Source: Roseburia_C sp900315735 (GTDB lineage: Bacteria; Bacillota; Clostridia; Lachnospirales; Lachnospiraceae). From it: 64,000 bases of DNA. Positions 52,079-60,593 of the stretch are shown in pieces. Location of the stretch: NCBI GenBank assembly GCA_052118425.1, contig JBQKHF010000001.1, one strand, 5' to 3'. Each line of letters starts with the position of its first letter. Within the stretch, counting starts at the first letter, position 1. The position numbers were made by a program, and so were the translations under genes. Below the pieces are notes generated by a model. That model made no database searches. It saw nothing but the letters and a program-made list of their open reading frames with translations, and was not told the origin of the DNA.

Positions 52079-52380
52079 GTATCAATATGGTTGGGTTTGG
52101 CGATGGAAGGAAAAAGGCATTTTCCAAGTAGCTGCAGCAGATATGCCTTTCCCTCCGTAAGGGGCACTAAGAATTCCTGTATACAAGCATTTTCTTCCGG
52201 CAACCGGCACAAAGTCACATCCATGTTCCACTTGTGCCTCGCCGGTACATCCTGTACCGGCGTTGCCTGCTACAAGAAGGAATTCCAAGTGCCCCTAACA
52301 GATGAAAAAAATATATCTGCACGCAGCTCCTTAGAAAATGTCCTTCCTCCCTCACAACAACAGACCATATTTATACAAAC
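52079..52380 (+). repeat. Long palindromic element, copy 3, upstream of methyltransferase gene
   Basis: The 135-bp core (52161-52295) is in the copy 1 orientation. Both stems carry compensatory changes: CGCCGGTACA-TCC-TGTACCGGCG and GGCACAA/TTGTGCC. The outer arms differ in sequence from the other copies yet still pair with each other: GTATCAATATGG with CCATATTTATAC, and GCATTTTCC..AGCTGC..AGATAT with ATATCTGC..GCAGCT..GAAAATGTCC. The 15-bp terminal repeats of copies 2 and 4 are not seen. The right arm covers the stop of the DUF4250 gene. Confidence 0.85.
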
Positions 52381-52547
52381 TGGTTTGCCTTCTCGTCATA
52401 TTCGTAGTCGATGGCAGAAAGCTTATTGCAAAGCTCGTCCTTCGAAAGATTTAAGGCAGAACATAGTTCATCCAGGGTAGGATAGAAGTCACGAAGCTGC
52501 GTATTGATGTAACTTAATAACATGACTGGGTCATTTGGTATATTCAT
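52371..52547 (-). CDS. DUF4250 small protein
   Basis: A 58-residue protein with the DUF4250 pattern (MNIPNDPVMLLSYINTQLRD, then LDELCSALN and IDYEYDEKANQFV). Function is unknown. ATG at 52545-52547 follows AAAAGGAGAT; the longer frame to 52643 enters the palindromic element and is rejected. A promoter (TTGTCA, 17 bp, TAAAAT on the minus strand) lies beyond the element. Confidence 0.88.
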   Translation of the reverse strand: MNIPNDPVMLLSYINTQLRDFYPTLDELCSALNLSKDELCNKLSAIDYEYDEKANQFV

Positions 52548-52577
52548 GGTGTAATATCTCCTTTTATCATTGATTGC

Positions 52578-53106
52578 ATAGGTGATTGCGAAAGGGAGGA
52601 GAGGATTTTCTGATAAAAAAGTTTTAAGGCATTCGCTGCACATTTGATTTTAAGATGATGAAATGCCACAGTTCTAAGTAGTCCATTTTTCTTTTTCAGA
52701 TAAAAACAGTCTTTTCCATGTTTAACAGAATATTGGTACTGTCCGTCAAAGTACGGATGCCTTTTAAGGGCTGTTAGGGGCACTTGGAATTTCGTCTGGC
52801 AACAGGCAACGCTGGTACAGGGATGTACCAGCGAGGCACATTTGAACATGGATGTGAATATGTGCCGGTTGCCAGATGAAATCAGAATTATGCCGAAATT
52901 CCCAGTGCCCCTTGCAGACATTATGTGGCATCCGCTTTTGACGGACAGCGCAGCTATTCAGCCAAAGCAACTGGAAAGACAGTTTACAACCAAACAAAAG
53001 ACGCATTCTAAGAACTGTTGGCATTTTGTATCGGATAAAGAGAAATTCCCCTGAGAATCGCATAATATTTTTCACCAGAAATCTCTCCCCATTCGCAATC
53101 ACCTAT
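52578..53106 (-). repeat. Long palindromic element, copy 4, in the DUF4250 leader
   Basis: This is the only full-length copy in the window: 529 bp with perfect 15-bp terminal inverted repeats, ATAGGTGATTGCGAA (52578-52592) and TTCGCAATCACCTAT (53092-53106), extended by GGAGAG/CTCTCC. The core (52777-52911) is again 135 bp. Its stems are CGCTGGTACA-GGGA-TGTACCAGCG and GGCACA/TGTGCC, with compensatory changes against copy 1. The left end is 30 bp before the DUF4250 start codon. Confidence 0.9.
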
Positions 53107-53127
53107 GGATTACTCAGGTCTATGCCA

Positions 53128-53156
53128 ATTTTAGTCCAAAATATATCCGCTGACAA
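53128..53156 (-). promoter_or_regulatory. Sigma-A promoter of DUF4250 gene (minus strand)
   Basis: Read on the minus strand: TTGTCA (53156-53151), 17-bp spacer, TAAAAT (53133-53128). The start would be near 53121, about 15 nt before palindromic copy 4, so the copy forms most of the leader. Confidence 0.7.
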
Positions 53157-53268
53157 CCCAAAATAAATTTAGAAAATGATTTACATTACTGATTTATCAT
53201 GGTAGTATACTAAAGTGATAGAAAAAGAACTTAATAAAAGAAGTTGCAAAAAGAGGAGGAACTCTATT

Positions 53269-54132
53269 ATGAAGAAGAAAATGTTGACTGTTTTACTGGC
53301 AGCCGCTATGACCGTTTCACTGGTTGGCTGTGGAAGTAAGGATGCAGATAAGAAAGACAATGCATCTGTCCAGAATACTGAAAATGCACAGAGCGATAAT
53401 GGTTCAGACCGGAAAGAGTTTGTTGTAGGATTTGACGCAGAATTTCCACCATATGGTTATATGGATGAGAATGGAGATTATACCGGATTTGACCTTGAAC
53501 TGGCACAGGAAGTATGTGACCGTAACGGATGGGAACTGGTAAAGAAACCGATTAACTGGGATTCTAAGGATATGGAGTTAGAGTCCGGTTCCATTAGCTG
53601 TATCTGGAACGGATTTACCATGAATGGAAGAGAAGATGATTATACATTCTCAGATCCATATGTAGACAACAGTATCGTTGTAGTAGTTGCAAAAGATTCT
53701 GATATCAATAAATTATCAGATCTGGCAGGAAAAGTAGTAGACGTTCAGGCTGATTCTTCAGGACTTGCAGCATTACAGGGAGATGATGCAACCGATGAAA
53801 ATAAAGAGCTGACAGCATCCTTTGCTGAACTTCAGCAGGTAGCTGATTACAATACAGCATTTATGAACTTAGAGTCCGGAGCTGTAGATGCTGTAGTCTT
53901 AGATATCGGAGTGGCAAAATACCAGATGTCATCCAGAGGAGATTCATTCCGTATGTTAGATGAGCAGGTATCCAGCGAGCAGTATGCAATCGGATTTAAA
54001 AAGGGTAACACAGAGTTAAGAGATCAGGTTCAGAAGACCTTAGATGAGATGGTAAAAGATGGAACATTTACTACCATCGTAAATAACTACAAAGATTATA
54101 ATTTACCAGAAATGGTTTGCTTAGGAGAATAG
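53269..54132 (+). CDS. Polar amino-acid ABC transporter substrate-binding lipoprotein
   Basis: A 287-residue SBP_bac_3 protein. The signal peptide ends in the lipobox VGC (Cys near 21). The ligand domain has FVVGFDAEFPPYGYMDENGDYTGFDLELAQEV and ISCIWNGFTMNGREDDYTFSDPY, typical of the glutamine/cystine/arginine group. ATG 53269 follows AGAGGAGGAAC. First gene of a three-gene importer. A promoter TTTACA, 17 bp, TAGTAT lies near 53177-53205. Confidence 0.93.
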   Translation: MKKKMLTVLLAAAMTVSLVGCGSKDADKKDNASVQNTENAQSDNGSDRKEFVVGFDAEFPPYGYMDENGDYTGFDLELAQEVCDRNGWELVKKPINWDSKDMELESGSISCIWNGFTMNGREDDYTFSDPYVDNSIVVVVAKDSDINKLSDLAGKVVDVQADSSGLAALQGDDATDENKELTASFAELQQVADYNTAFMNLESGAVDAVVLDIGVAKYQMSSRGDSFRMLDEQVSSEQYAIGFKKGNTELRDQVQKTLDEMVKDGTFTTIVNNYKDYNLPEMVCLGE

Positions 54133-54134
54133 AT

Positions 54135-54785
54135 ATGTCATTTATTGCTGTAGCACAGCAGCTGGGTTCCGGTATGCTGGCATCACTTTCTATATTTGTA
54201 TTAACATTGGTATTTTCACTGCCGTTAGGACTTCTTGTGGCATTTGGAAGAAAGTCACGGATTAAGCCGGTGCAGTGGCTTGTAAAATTATACATATCCA
54301 TTATGCGTGGAACTCCGCTGATGCTTCAGCTTCTGGTGGTGTACTTCGGACCATATTATTTATTTGGCATCCGAATCTCCAAAGAGTATAGCTTTTATGC
54401 AACAATCATTGGTTTCTCCATTAACTATGCGGCATATTTCGCAGAGATTTACCGTGCAGGAATCGAGGGAATCCCGGTAGGACAGTATGAAGCAGCCAAG
54501 GTATTAGGCTACTCTAAGGCACAGACCTTCTGTAAGATTATTTTCCCACAGATGGTAAAACGTGTGGTGCCGCCGGTAACCAATGAAGTTATTACTCTGG
54601 TAAAAGATACTTCCATGGCATTTGTACTGGCTTATGCAGAAATGTTTACCATTGCAAAACAGATTGCTGCCCGTGTCAGCAGCATTATGCCACTGTTCGT
54701 AGCTGGACTTTTCTACTACATTTTTAACTTTGTAGTGGCATTTATCATGGAACGAATTGAAAAGAAACTGAGTTATTATAAGTAA
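54135..54785 (+). CDS. Polar amino-acid ABC transporter permease
   Basis: A 216-residue HisM/GlnP-type permease with five membrane segments and the EAA loop (EAAKVLGYSKAQTFCKIIFPQ) that contacts the ATPase. The RGTPLMLQLLVVYFGPYY segment is typical of the family. ATG 54135 follows TAGGAG inside the end of the binding-protein gene, 2 bp after its stop. Confidence 0.94.
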   Translation: MSFIAVAQQLGSGMLASLSIFVLTLVFSLPLGLLVAFGRKSRIKPVQWLVKLYISIMRGTPLMLQLLVVYFGPYYLFGIRISKEYSFYATIIGFSINYAAYFAEIYRAGIEGIPVGQYEAAKVLGYSKAQTFCKIIFPQMVKRVVPPVTNEVITLVKDTSMAFVLAYAEMFTIAKQIAARVSSIMPLFVAGLFYYIFNFVVAFIMERIEKKLSYYK

Positions 54786-54798
54786 GGAGAGGAAAAGA

Positions 54799-55563
54799 AT
54801 GAAGCTGTTAGAGATAAAGAACGTAAAGAAAAGCTTTGGGGCTGTAGATGTACTTCATGACATTTCACTCTCCGTAGAACAGGGCGAGGTTGTAGCAATT
54901 ATCGGTCCTTCCGGTTCCGGTAAATCAACACTGCTGCGCTGTGCCACACTCCTTGAGACGATGGATGAAGGAGAACTGGTTTATCTTGGCGAGCATGCAG
55001 TGTCAACCGGTGCGGATGGCAAATCCCAGTATGCAGGAAACGCAGAATTGAAAAAGATTCAGGGGTATTTCGGACTGGTATTTCAGAACTTTAATCTGTT
55101 TCCACATTATTCCGTGTTAAAGAATCTGATGGATGCACCGGTACATGTGCAGAAGCGGAATAAAGAAGAAGTAAAGAAAGAAGCAATGGAGCTTCTTGAA
55201 AAAATGGGGTTATCCGATAAGGCAGACTGCTATCCATGCCAGCTTTCTGGTGGACAGCAGCAGAGAGTTGCCATTGCAAGAGCGTTAGCACTTCATCCAC
55301 AGATTTTATTCTTCGATGAGCCAACCTCTGCATTAGATCCGGAGCTTACCGGAGAAATCTTAAAAGTAATCCGTCAGCTGGCAAGTGAGCATATGACCAT
55401 GGTAATTGTAACCCATGAGATGGCATTTGCCAGAGATGTGGCTGACCGTGTCATTTTTATGGATGGCGGTTATATTATTGAACAGGGTGACCCGAAGGAA
55501 GTAATCGAGCATCCGAAAGAAGAGAGAACAAAGCAGTTCCTGGCAAGATTTGCCCAGAATTAG
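54799..55563 (+). CDS. Polar amino-acid ABC transporter ATPase
   Basis: A 254-residue GlnQ/HisP-type ATPase with Walker A GPSGSGKST, Q-loop FQNFNLFPHYSVLKN, signature LSGGQQQR, Walker B ILFFDEPTSALDP and H-loop THE. An insert of about ten residues (HAVSTGADGKSQYAG) lies before the Q-loop. It completes the importer with the two genes upstream. Confidence 0.95.
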   Translation: MKLLEIKNVKKSFGAVDVLHDISLSVEQGEVVAIIGPSGSGKSTLLRCATLLETMDEGELVYLGEHAVSTGADGKSQYAGNAELKKIQGYFGLVFQNFNLFPHYSVLKNLMDAPVHVQKRNKEEVKKEAMELLEKMGLSDKADCYPCQLSGGQQQRVAIARALALHPQILFFDEPTSALDPELTGEILKVIRQLASEHMTMVIVTHEMAFARDVADRVIFMDGGYIIEQGDPKEVIEHPKEERTKQFLARFAQN

Positions 55564-55581
55564 GATTGGGTAAAACCGGGA

Positions 55582-55609
55582 TTGCATTATTTATAAAGTC
55601 TGCTATAAT
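55582..55609 (+). promoter_or_regulatory. Promoter of trkAH
   Basis: TTGCAT (55582-55587), 16-bp spacer and TATAAT (55604-55609) with an extended -10 TGC. No c-di-AMP riboswitch fits in the 60-nt leader. Confidence 0.65.
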
Positions 55610-55671
55610 TCGTCATAGGTATTTGCTTCAACGACCAATAAATATGTATGAGAACAAGCATAGGAGAAGCT

Positions 55672-57027
55672 ATGAAGATAATTATAGTGGGCTGTGGTAA
55701 TGTAGGTGCAACACTTGCAGAACAGCTTAGTAAAGAAAAACATGATATTACAGTAATTGATTGCAGACAGCAGGCTGTAGAGGCAGTGACCAATGTATGT
55801 GATGTAATGGGAATTATTGGAAATGGTGCAAGTTTTAATGCACAGACAGATGCAGGGATTGCAGATGCAGACCTTATGATTGCAGTGACAGGTTCAGATG
55901 AACTGAATCTTTTATGCTGTCTGATCGCAAAAAAAGCAGGAGGCTGCCATACGATTGCAAGAGTCAGCAATCCTGTATACAGTAGAGAAATAGGTTTTAT
56001 TAAAGAGGAATTAGGGTTGTCCATGATTATCAATCCACAGCTTGCAGCAGCACGCGAAATGGCGAGACTGCTGAAATTCCCTTCCGCGCTCAAAGTGGAT
56101 TCATTTGCCAAGAGCCGGGTGGAATTAGTCAACTACCGGATTGAGGAGGACAACCCTCTTTGTAATATGCAGCTTAAGGATATGGGAAGCAGACTGCATT
56201 GTGACGTACTGATAGCAGTGGTTGAGCGTGGAGATGAAGTATATATTCCGGATGGTAATTTTGAGTTGAAAGCCAGGGATGAGATTTCTATTGTAGGGAC
56301 ACCGGCTAAAACTATTGAATTCTTTAAGAAACTGGGTGTGCCTACTTCTTCTGCGAGAGATGCACTGATTGTCGGTGGCGGAAGAACTTCTGTTTATCTT
56401 GCAAAGCAGCTTTTGGAAATGGGTATCCGTGTCAAAATTGTAGAGCGTGACGAAGAACGCTGCGAAGAATTAAATGAAATGGTTCCAAAGGCGATGATTA
56501 TCTGTGGTGATGCAACAGATAAAGACCTTTTAATCGAAGAGGGATTGTTAGAGACAGAAGCCTTTGTGGCAACCACTAATTTTGATGAAGAGAATATCAT
56601 GCTGGCATTGTTTGCAAAGAGTTTATCTTCTGCAAAACTGATTACTAAAGTTCATCGTATTTCTTATGATGATATTATTGACCAGTTAGATGTAGGAAGT
56701 ATTATTTATCCGAAATTTATTACTTCCGAGAGTATTATCAAGTATGTACGTGCTATGAAAAACTCCATGGGAAGCAATATTGAGACATTGTACCGGCTGA
56801 ATGATAACCGGGTAGAAGCACTGGAATTTTTAATTAAAGAGGGTTCTCCGGTGGTTGGAATTCCATTGCAGGATCTTCGCTTGAAACCTAAGATGCTGAT
56901 TGGATGTATCACCCATAAAGGAAAAGTGACCATTCCAAAAGGACAGAGTGTAATTGAAGTGGGAGATACGGTAATTCTTGTTACCACGACGACAGGGTTA
57001 CATGATATCTGGGATGCATTAAGGTAG
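55672..57027 (+). CDS. trkA: Trk potassium uptake regulatory subunit TrkA
   Basis: A 451-residue cytoplasmic gating protein with two RCK units. Each has a Rossmann NAD-binding start (IIIVGCGNVGATLAEQL; ALIVGGGRTSVYLAKQL) and a TrkA_C domain. It binds nucleotides and opens TrkH. ATG 55672 follows AGGAGAAGC. TrkH follows 10 bp later. Confidence 0.95.
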   Translation: MKIIIVGCGNVGATLAEQLSKEKHDITVIDCRQQAVEAVTNVCDVMGIIGNGASFNAQTDAGIADADLMIAVTGSDELNLLCCLIAKKAGGCHTIARVSNPVYSREIGFIKEELGLSMIINPQLAAAREMARLLKFPSALKVDSFAKSRVELVNYRIEEDNPLCNMQLKDMGSRLHCDVLIAVVERGDEVYIPDGNFELKARDEISIVGTPAKTIEFFKKLGVPTSSARDALIVGGGRTSVYLAKQLLEMGIRVKIVERDEERCEELNEMVPKAMIICGDATDKDLLIEEGLLETEAFVATTNFDEENIMLALFAKSLSSAKLITKVHRISYDDIIDQLDVGSIIYPKFITSESIIKYVRAMKNSMGSNIETLYRLNDNRVEALEFLIKEGSPVVGIPLQDLRLKPKMLIGCITHKGKVTIPKGQSVIEVGDTVILVTTTTGLHDIWDALR

Positions 57028-57037
57028 GAGGCTTGTC

Positions 57038-58504
57038 ATGAATTATTCCATGATTCGATACATATTAAGCAGTGTTATATGCTTCGTGGGAATCTTTCTT
57101 CTGCTTCCGGCAGCAACAGCAGGTATTTATCAGGAAAAGGAAGGCTTTTTATATCTGATTACCGGACTTGCCTGTATGCTGATTGGGTTTTGGGGCAGAA
57201 GAAGAAAACCGAAGAGCAGTGTATTTTATTCAAAAGAAGGATTTGCAGCAGTTGCATTAAGCTGGATAATCCTCAGTCTGATTGGCGCATTGCCAATGTA
57301 TTTAACCGGAGAATTTCCATCTTATATTGATGCGTTATTTGAGACAATTTCCGGCTTTACGACAACAGGTTCAAGTATCTTAAGTGATGTAGAGAAACTT
57401 TCCCGTGGAACAGCTTTCTGGCGTTGCTTTACCCACTGGATCGGTGGTATGGGTGTGCTGGTATTTATTATGGCAGTCATGCCCCTTTCCGACAGCTCCA
57501 GCATGCATCTGATGCGTGCAGAAAGCCCGGGACCAGCTGTTGGAAAACTGGTTCCAAAGGTAAAGACTACTGCAATGATTCTCTATGGAATCTATGTAGT
57601 CTTTACGGTGATTGAGATTATTGCGCTGTTAATAGCAGGAATGCCACTCTTTGATTCCATGACATTGACCTTTGGTACCGTGGGAACCGGTGGATTTGGA
57701 CTATTAAACAGTAGTATAGCATCTTATAGTACAGCGGTGCAGATTATCATTACGGTATTTATGATTATCTGTTCCATTAATTTTACTGTATATTATATGT
57801 TTTTGATTAAGCGGCCGAAGGAAGCACTGATGTGTGAGGAAATGCGTTACTATCTTTTGATAGTATTCGGTTCGGCACTGCTTATTGCATTTAATATCAG
57901 AGCCTGCTTTGCTTCTTTTGGAAAAGCATTCCAGCAGGCAATCTTTCAGGTGGCATCTGTTATCAGTACTACAGGATTTGCCACGGCAGATTTTAATCTC
58001 TGGCCGGAATTTTCAAGAATGATTCTGGTGCTTTTAATGTTTGTCGGAGCCTGTGCCGGAAGTACCGGCGGTGGATTTAAGGTTTCCCGTCTCATTATTA
58101 TGGTAAAATCTGTCCGCAATGAAATTATGTCTGTGACCCATCCGAGAAGTGTGCAGAAGGTACATATGGACGGAAGACGAATACCGGATAATGTGGTAAA
58201 GACTGTGTTATGCTATCTGGCAGGCTATGTTGTTATTCTTATCGTATCAGTGTTGTTAATCAGTCTTGATAATTTTGATATGACAACGAACTTTACAGCA
58301 GTTATGGCAACCTTTAATAATGTCGGACCGGGACTTAACAGGGTAGGACCGACCGGTAACTTTGGTGGATTCAGTGTTTTATCCAAGCTGGTATTGATGT
58401 TTGACATGCTGGTTGGTCGATTGGAATTATACCCGATGTTAGTGATTTTTGCACCGGGTTTATGGCGGATTCATCCTCACCGCCATGTTGGCAAAGTTCA
58501 GTAA
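57038..58504 (+). CDS. trkH: Trk potassium channel subunit TrkH
   Basis: A 488-residue membrane protein with four pore loops: TTTGSSIL, TVGTGGFGLL, STTGFAT and FNNVGPGLNRVG, each carrying the selectivity-filter Gly. The CAGSTGGGFKVSR gate region is present. With TrkA it forms the K+ uptake system. Its 3' end runs into a hairpin that also covers the next promoter. Confidence 0.96.
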   Translation: MNYSMIRYILSSVICFVGIFLLLPAATAGIYQEKEGFLYLITGLACMLIGFWGRRRKPKSSVFYSKEGFAAVALSWIILSLIGALPMYLTGEFPSYIDALFETISGFTTTGSSILSDVEKLSRGTAFWRCFTHWIGGMGVLVFIMAVMPLSDSSSMHLMRAESPGPAVGKLVPKVKTTAMILYGIYVVFTVIEIIALLIAGMPLFDSMTLTFGTVGTGGFGLLNSSIASYSTAVQIIITVFMIICSINFTVYYMFLIKRPKEALMCEEMRYYLLIVFGSALLIAFNIRACFASFGKAFQQAIFQVASVISTTGFATADFNLWPEFSRMILVLLMFVGACAGSTGGGFKVSRLIIMVKSVRNEIMSVTHPRSVQKVHMDGRRIPDNVVKTVLCYLAGYVVILIVSVLLISLDNFDMTTNFTAVMATFNNVGPGLNRVGPTGNFGGFSVLSKLVLMFDMLVGRLELYPMLVIFAPGLWRIHPHRHVGKVQ

Positions 58505-58523
58505 ATCTTAATAAATAATAAGG

Positions 58524-58586
58524 AATCCCTCCTTTGTCTGTATGCTATAATGTGTTTGGAATAGCAGACAGGCAGGAGGGATTTTT
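58524..58586 (+). terminator. Terminator hairpin overlapping the VanR-like gene's promoter and ribosome site
   Basis: AATCCCTCC (58524-58532) pairs with GGAGGGATT (58575-58583), and GTCTG with CAGAC, followed by TTTTT. The loop holds TGCTATAAT, an extended -10 box, and the right arm holds the ribosome site of the next gene (ATG 58587). Read-through RNA from trkH would fold this stem; RNA started at the internal promoter would not. Confidence 0.75.
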
Positions 58587-59390
58587 ATGAAAAACCGTAT
58601 TCTTGTGGTGGATGATGAGAAGGAGATTGCAGACTTAGTAGAGATATATCTGGTAAGTGAGAAGTTTGACGTAATCAAGTGTTACGATGGAGATACAGCA
58701 ATAGATGCAATAGAGCATGAGAAAATTGACCTTGCAATTTTGGATATTATGCTGCCGGGGATTAGTGGACTGGAGCTGTGCCGCCGGATTCGGAAAAAAG
58801 AGAATTATCCGGTTATTATGTTAACTGCAAAAGATTCCGAAGTGGATAGAGTAACCGGACTTACCATAGGAGCAGATGATTATGTGACAAAACCGTTTCT
58901 TCCGCTGGAACTGGTTGCAAGAGTGAAGGCACAGTTACGCCGTTATGAGCACTATGGAGCAAGGACGGACCAGCCGGCAGAGAATATGTCTTTCGACGGT
59001 AATATAATAGAAAATACATCTGCAAATGGTTCATATGATGCGGCAGATGGAACTTATGCATCAAATCATGCAGGAACGGAATCGGATGATACTATTATAT
59101 GCCGTGGAATTTTGTTAAAGAAATGTGCACATGAATGCTATCTGGATGGAGATGGAATTTCACTTACACCGACAGAATTTACGATTTTGCAGGCGTTGTG
59201 TGAAGCAAAAGGCAGGGTACTCAGTGCGGAAGAGCTGTTTCATATTATCTGGAAAGACGAATATTATAGCAAAAGCAATAATACCATAACCGTTCACATC
59301 CGGCATCTGCGGGAGAAACTTAAGGATACCGGTGAACGTCCAAAATACATTAAGACAGTGTGGGGAGTGGGATATAAGATTGAAGGATGA
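58587..59390 (+). CDS. VanR-like OmpR-family response regulator
   Basis: A 267-residue regulator closely resembling VanR over the whole receiver (DDEKEIADLVEIYL; D53 in LAILDIMLPG; IGADDYVTKPF) and the winged helix (LTPTEFTILQALCE; SNNTITVHIRHLREKL; TVWGVGYKIEG). The linker (about 126-170) is longer than in VanR. No vanH, vanA or vanX gene lies nearby, so resistance is not implied. It overlaps the kinase gene. Confidence 0.93.
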   Translation: MKNRILVVDDEKEIADLVEIYLVSEKFDVIKCYDGDTAIDAIEHEKIDLAILDIMLPGISGLELCRRIRKKENYPVIMLTAKDSEVDRVTGLTIGADDYVTKPFLPLELVARVKAQLRRYEHYGARTDQPAENMSFDGNIIENTSANGSYDAADGTYASNHAGTESDDTIICRGILLKKCAHECYLDGDGISLTPTEFTILQALCEAKGRVLSAEELFHIIWKDEYYSKSNNTITVHIRHLREKLKDTGERPKYIKTVWGVGYKIEG

Positions 59391-60534
59391 CAATAATAAG
59401 AAAAAACTGGATTTTGCACCGGTAAGACGAAAAATATTTTCCCGGATTGTATTACTGATGGCAGGAGCTTTCTTTGGCATCTGGTTTCTCTACCAGTATG
59501 TGCTGCAGGGCAGATTTGCGGATGGAATTGTAAGGTTTCTTTATGATTTTACCAGCATGACTTATGAAGATGCGAGAGATTTCTATTGGCATAATATCGG
59601 AAATCACTTCGAACTGATTTTCTTTGGGGCAATTGCACTGGTATTCTGTCTGATGTTTTATTTCTTTTTAAATTCATTTACAAAATATTTTCAGGAAATC
59701 GATGACGGAATCAATGCATTGGTGCATCATGATGGCAGACAGATCCGCATGTCAAAGGAAATGGCTGCCATGGAAGAAAAGTTAAACAGCGTGAATGCAA
59801 CTTTAAACCGGCAGCTTTATGATATTCAGATGGCAGAGAAGAAGAAGGATGAGCTGGTATTGTATCTTGCCCACGATATCCGGACACCGCTTACCTCTGT
59901 GATTGGGTATCTGAAATTATTAGAGGAGATGCCGGATATTTCAAAAGAGCAGCAGGATAAATTTATCCATGTCACTCTGGAAAAAGCACTGAGACTGGAA
60001 GTTCTGGTGAATGAATTTTTTGACATTACCCGCTTTAACCGGCAGGATATTGAACTGGCAACGACAGAGATAGACCTTTATTATATGCTGATGCAGCTGT
60101 CGGATGAAGTGTACCCGCTTCTTGCACCGGAACATAAGAAAGTGGAAATAAGGGCTGATGAAAATTGCAAAGTATATGGTGATGCGGATAAGCTGGCACG
60201 TATTTTTAATAACATATTGAAAAATGCCATTGCTTACAGCAATCCGGACAGTACCATTGTCATTTCCGCATGGGAGGAGCCACCGGGAACGGTTATCCTA
60301 TTCAGTAATCAGGGGCAGACCATATCACCGGAAGAACAGCAGCGTATTTTTGATAAATTCTATCGGCGGGATGAAGCGAGACAGACCAACAGCGGAGGAG
60401 CCGGACTGGGACTTGCCATAGCAAAAGAACTGGTGGATTTGCATGGAGGAAGCATCCGCGTAATGAGTGAAAACGGCTGGACGACATTTAAGGTCTGCCT
60501 GCCGAGACGGAAAATGCCGACAGCAAATAGTTAG
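59380..60534 (+). CDS. VanS-like sensor histidine kinase
   Basis: A 384-residue kinase. Membrane segments near 21-40 and 79-97 enclose a short outer loop of about 38 residues. The H-box is YLAHDIRTPLTSVIGYL with H165, the N-box NNILKNAIAYS and the G-box GGAGLGLAIAKEL, all VanS-like. The start is TTG 59380 behind GGGGAGTGGG, overlapping the regulator stop by 11 bp. The small sensor loop suggests sensing within the membrane. Confidence 0.9.
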   Translation: MKDDNNKKKLDFAPVRRKIFSRIVLLMAGAFFGIWFLYQYVLQGRFADGIVRFLYDFTSMTYEDARDFYWHNIGNHFELIFFGAIALVFCLMFYFFLNSFTKYFQEIDDGINALVHHDGRQIRMSKEMAAMEEKLNSVNATLNRQLYDIQMAEKKKDELVLYLAHDIRTPLTSVIGYLKLLEEMPDISKEQQDKFIHVTLEKALRLEVLVNEFFDITRFNRQDIELATTEIDLYYMLMQLSDEVYPLLAPEHKKVEIRADENCKVYGDADKLARIFNNILKNAIAYSNPDSTIVISAWEEPPGTVILFSNQGQTISPEEQQRIFDKFYRRDEARQTNSGGAGLGLAIAKELVDLHGGSIRVMSENGWTTFKVCLPRRKMPTANS

Positions 60535-60593
60535 CCGTTGATAAAAGGTAAGATTGCAGATGAAGATACAGACTGCCGGAATAGAAACTCCGG

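Noticed and set aside
52046..52480. 144-residue plus-strand frame across copy 3
   Set aside because: It crosses the palindrome and is antisense to DUF4250; no start signal.
55564..55671. c-di-AMP (ydaO-type) riboswitch before trkA
   Set aside because: The predicted leader is about 60 nt, far too short.
58587..60534. Vancomycin resistance locus
   Set aside because: Only VanRS-like regulators are present; no vanH, vanA/B ligase or vanX is seen.
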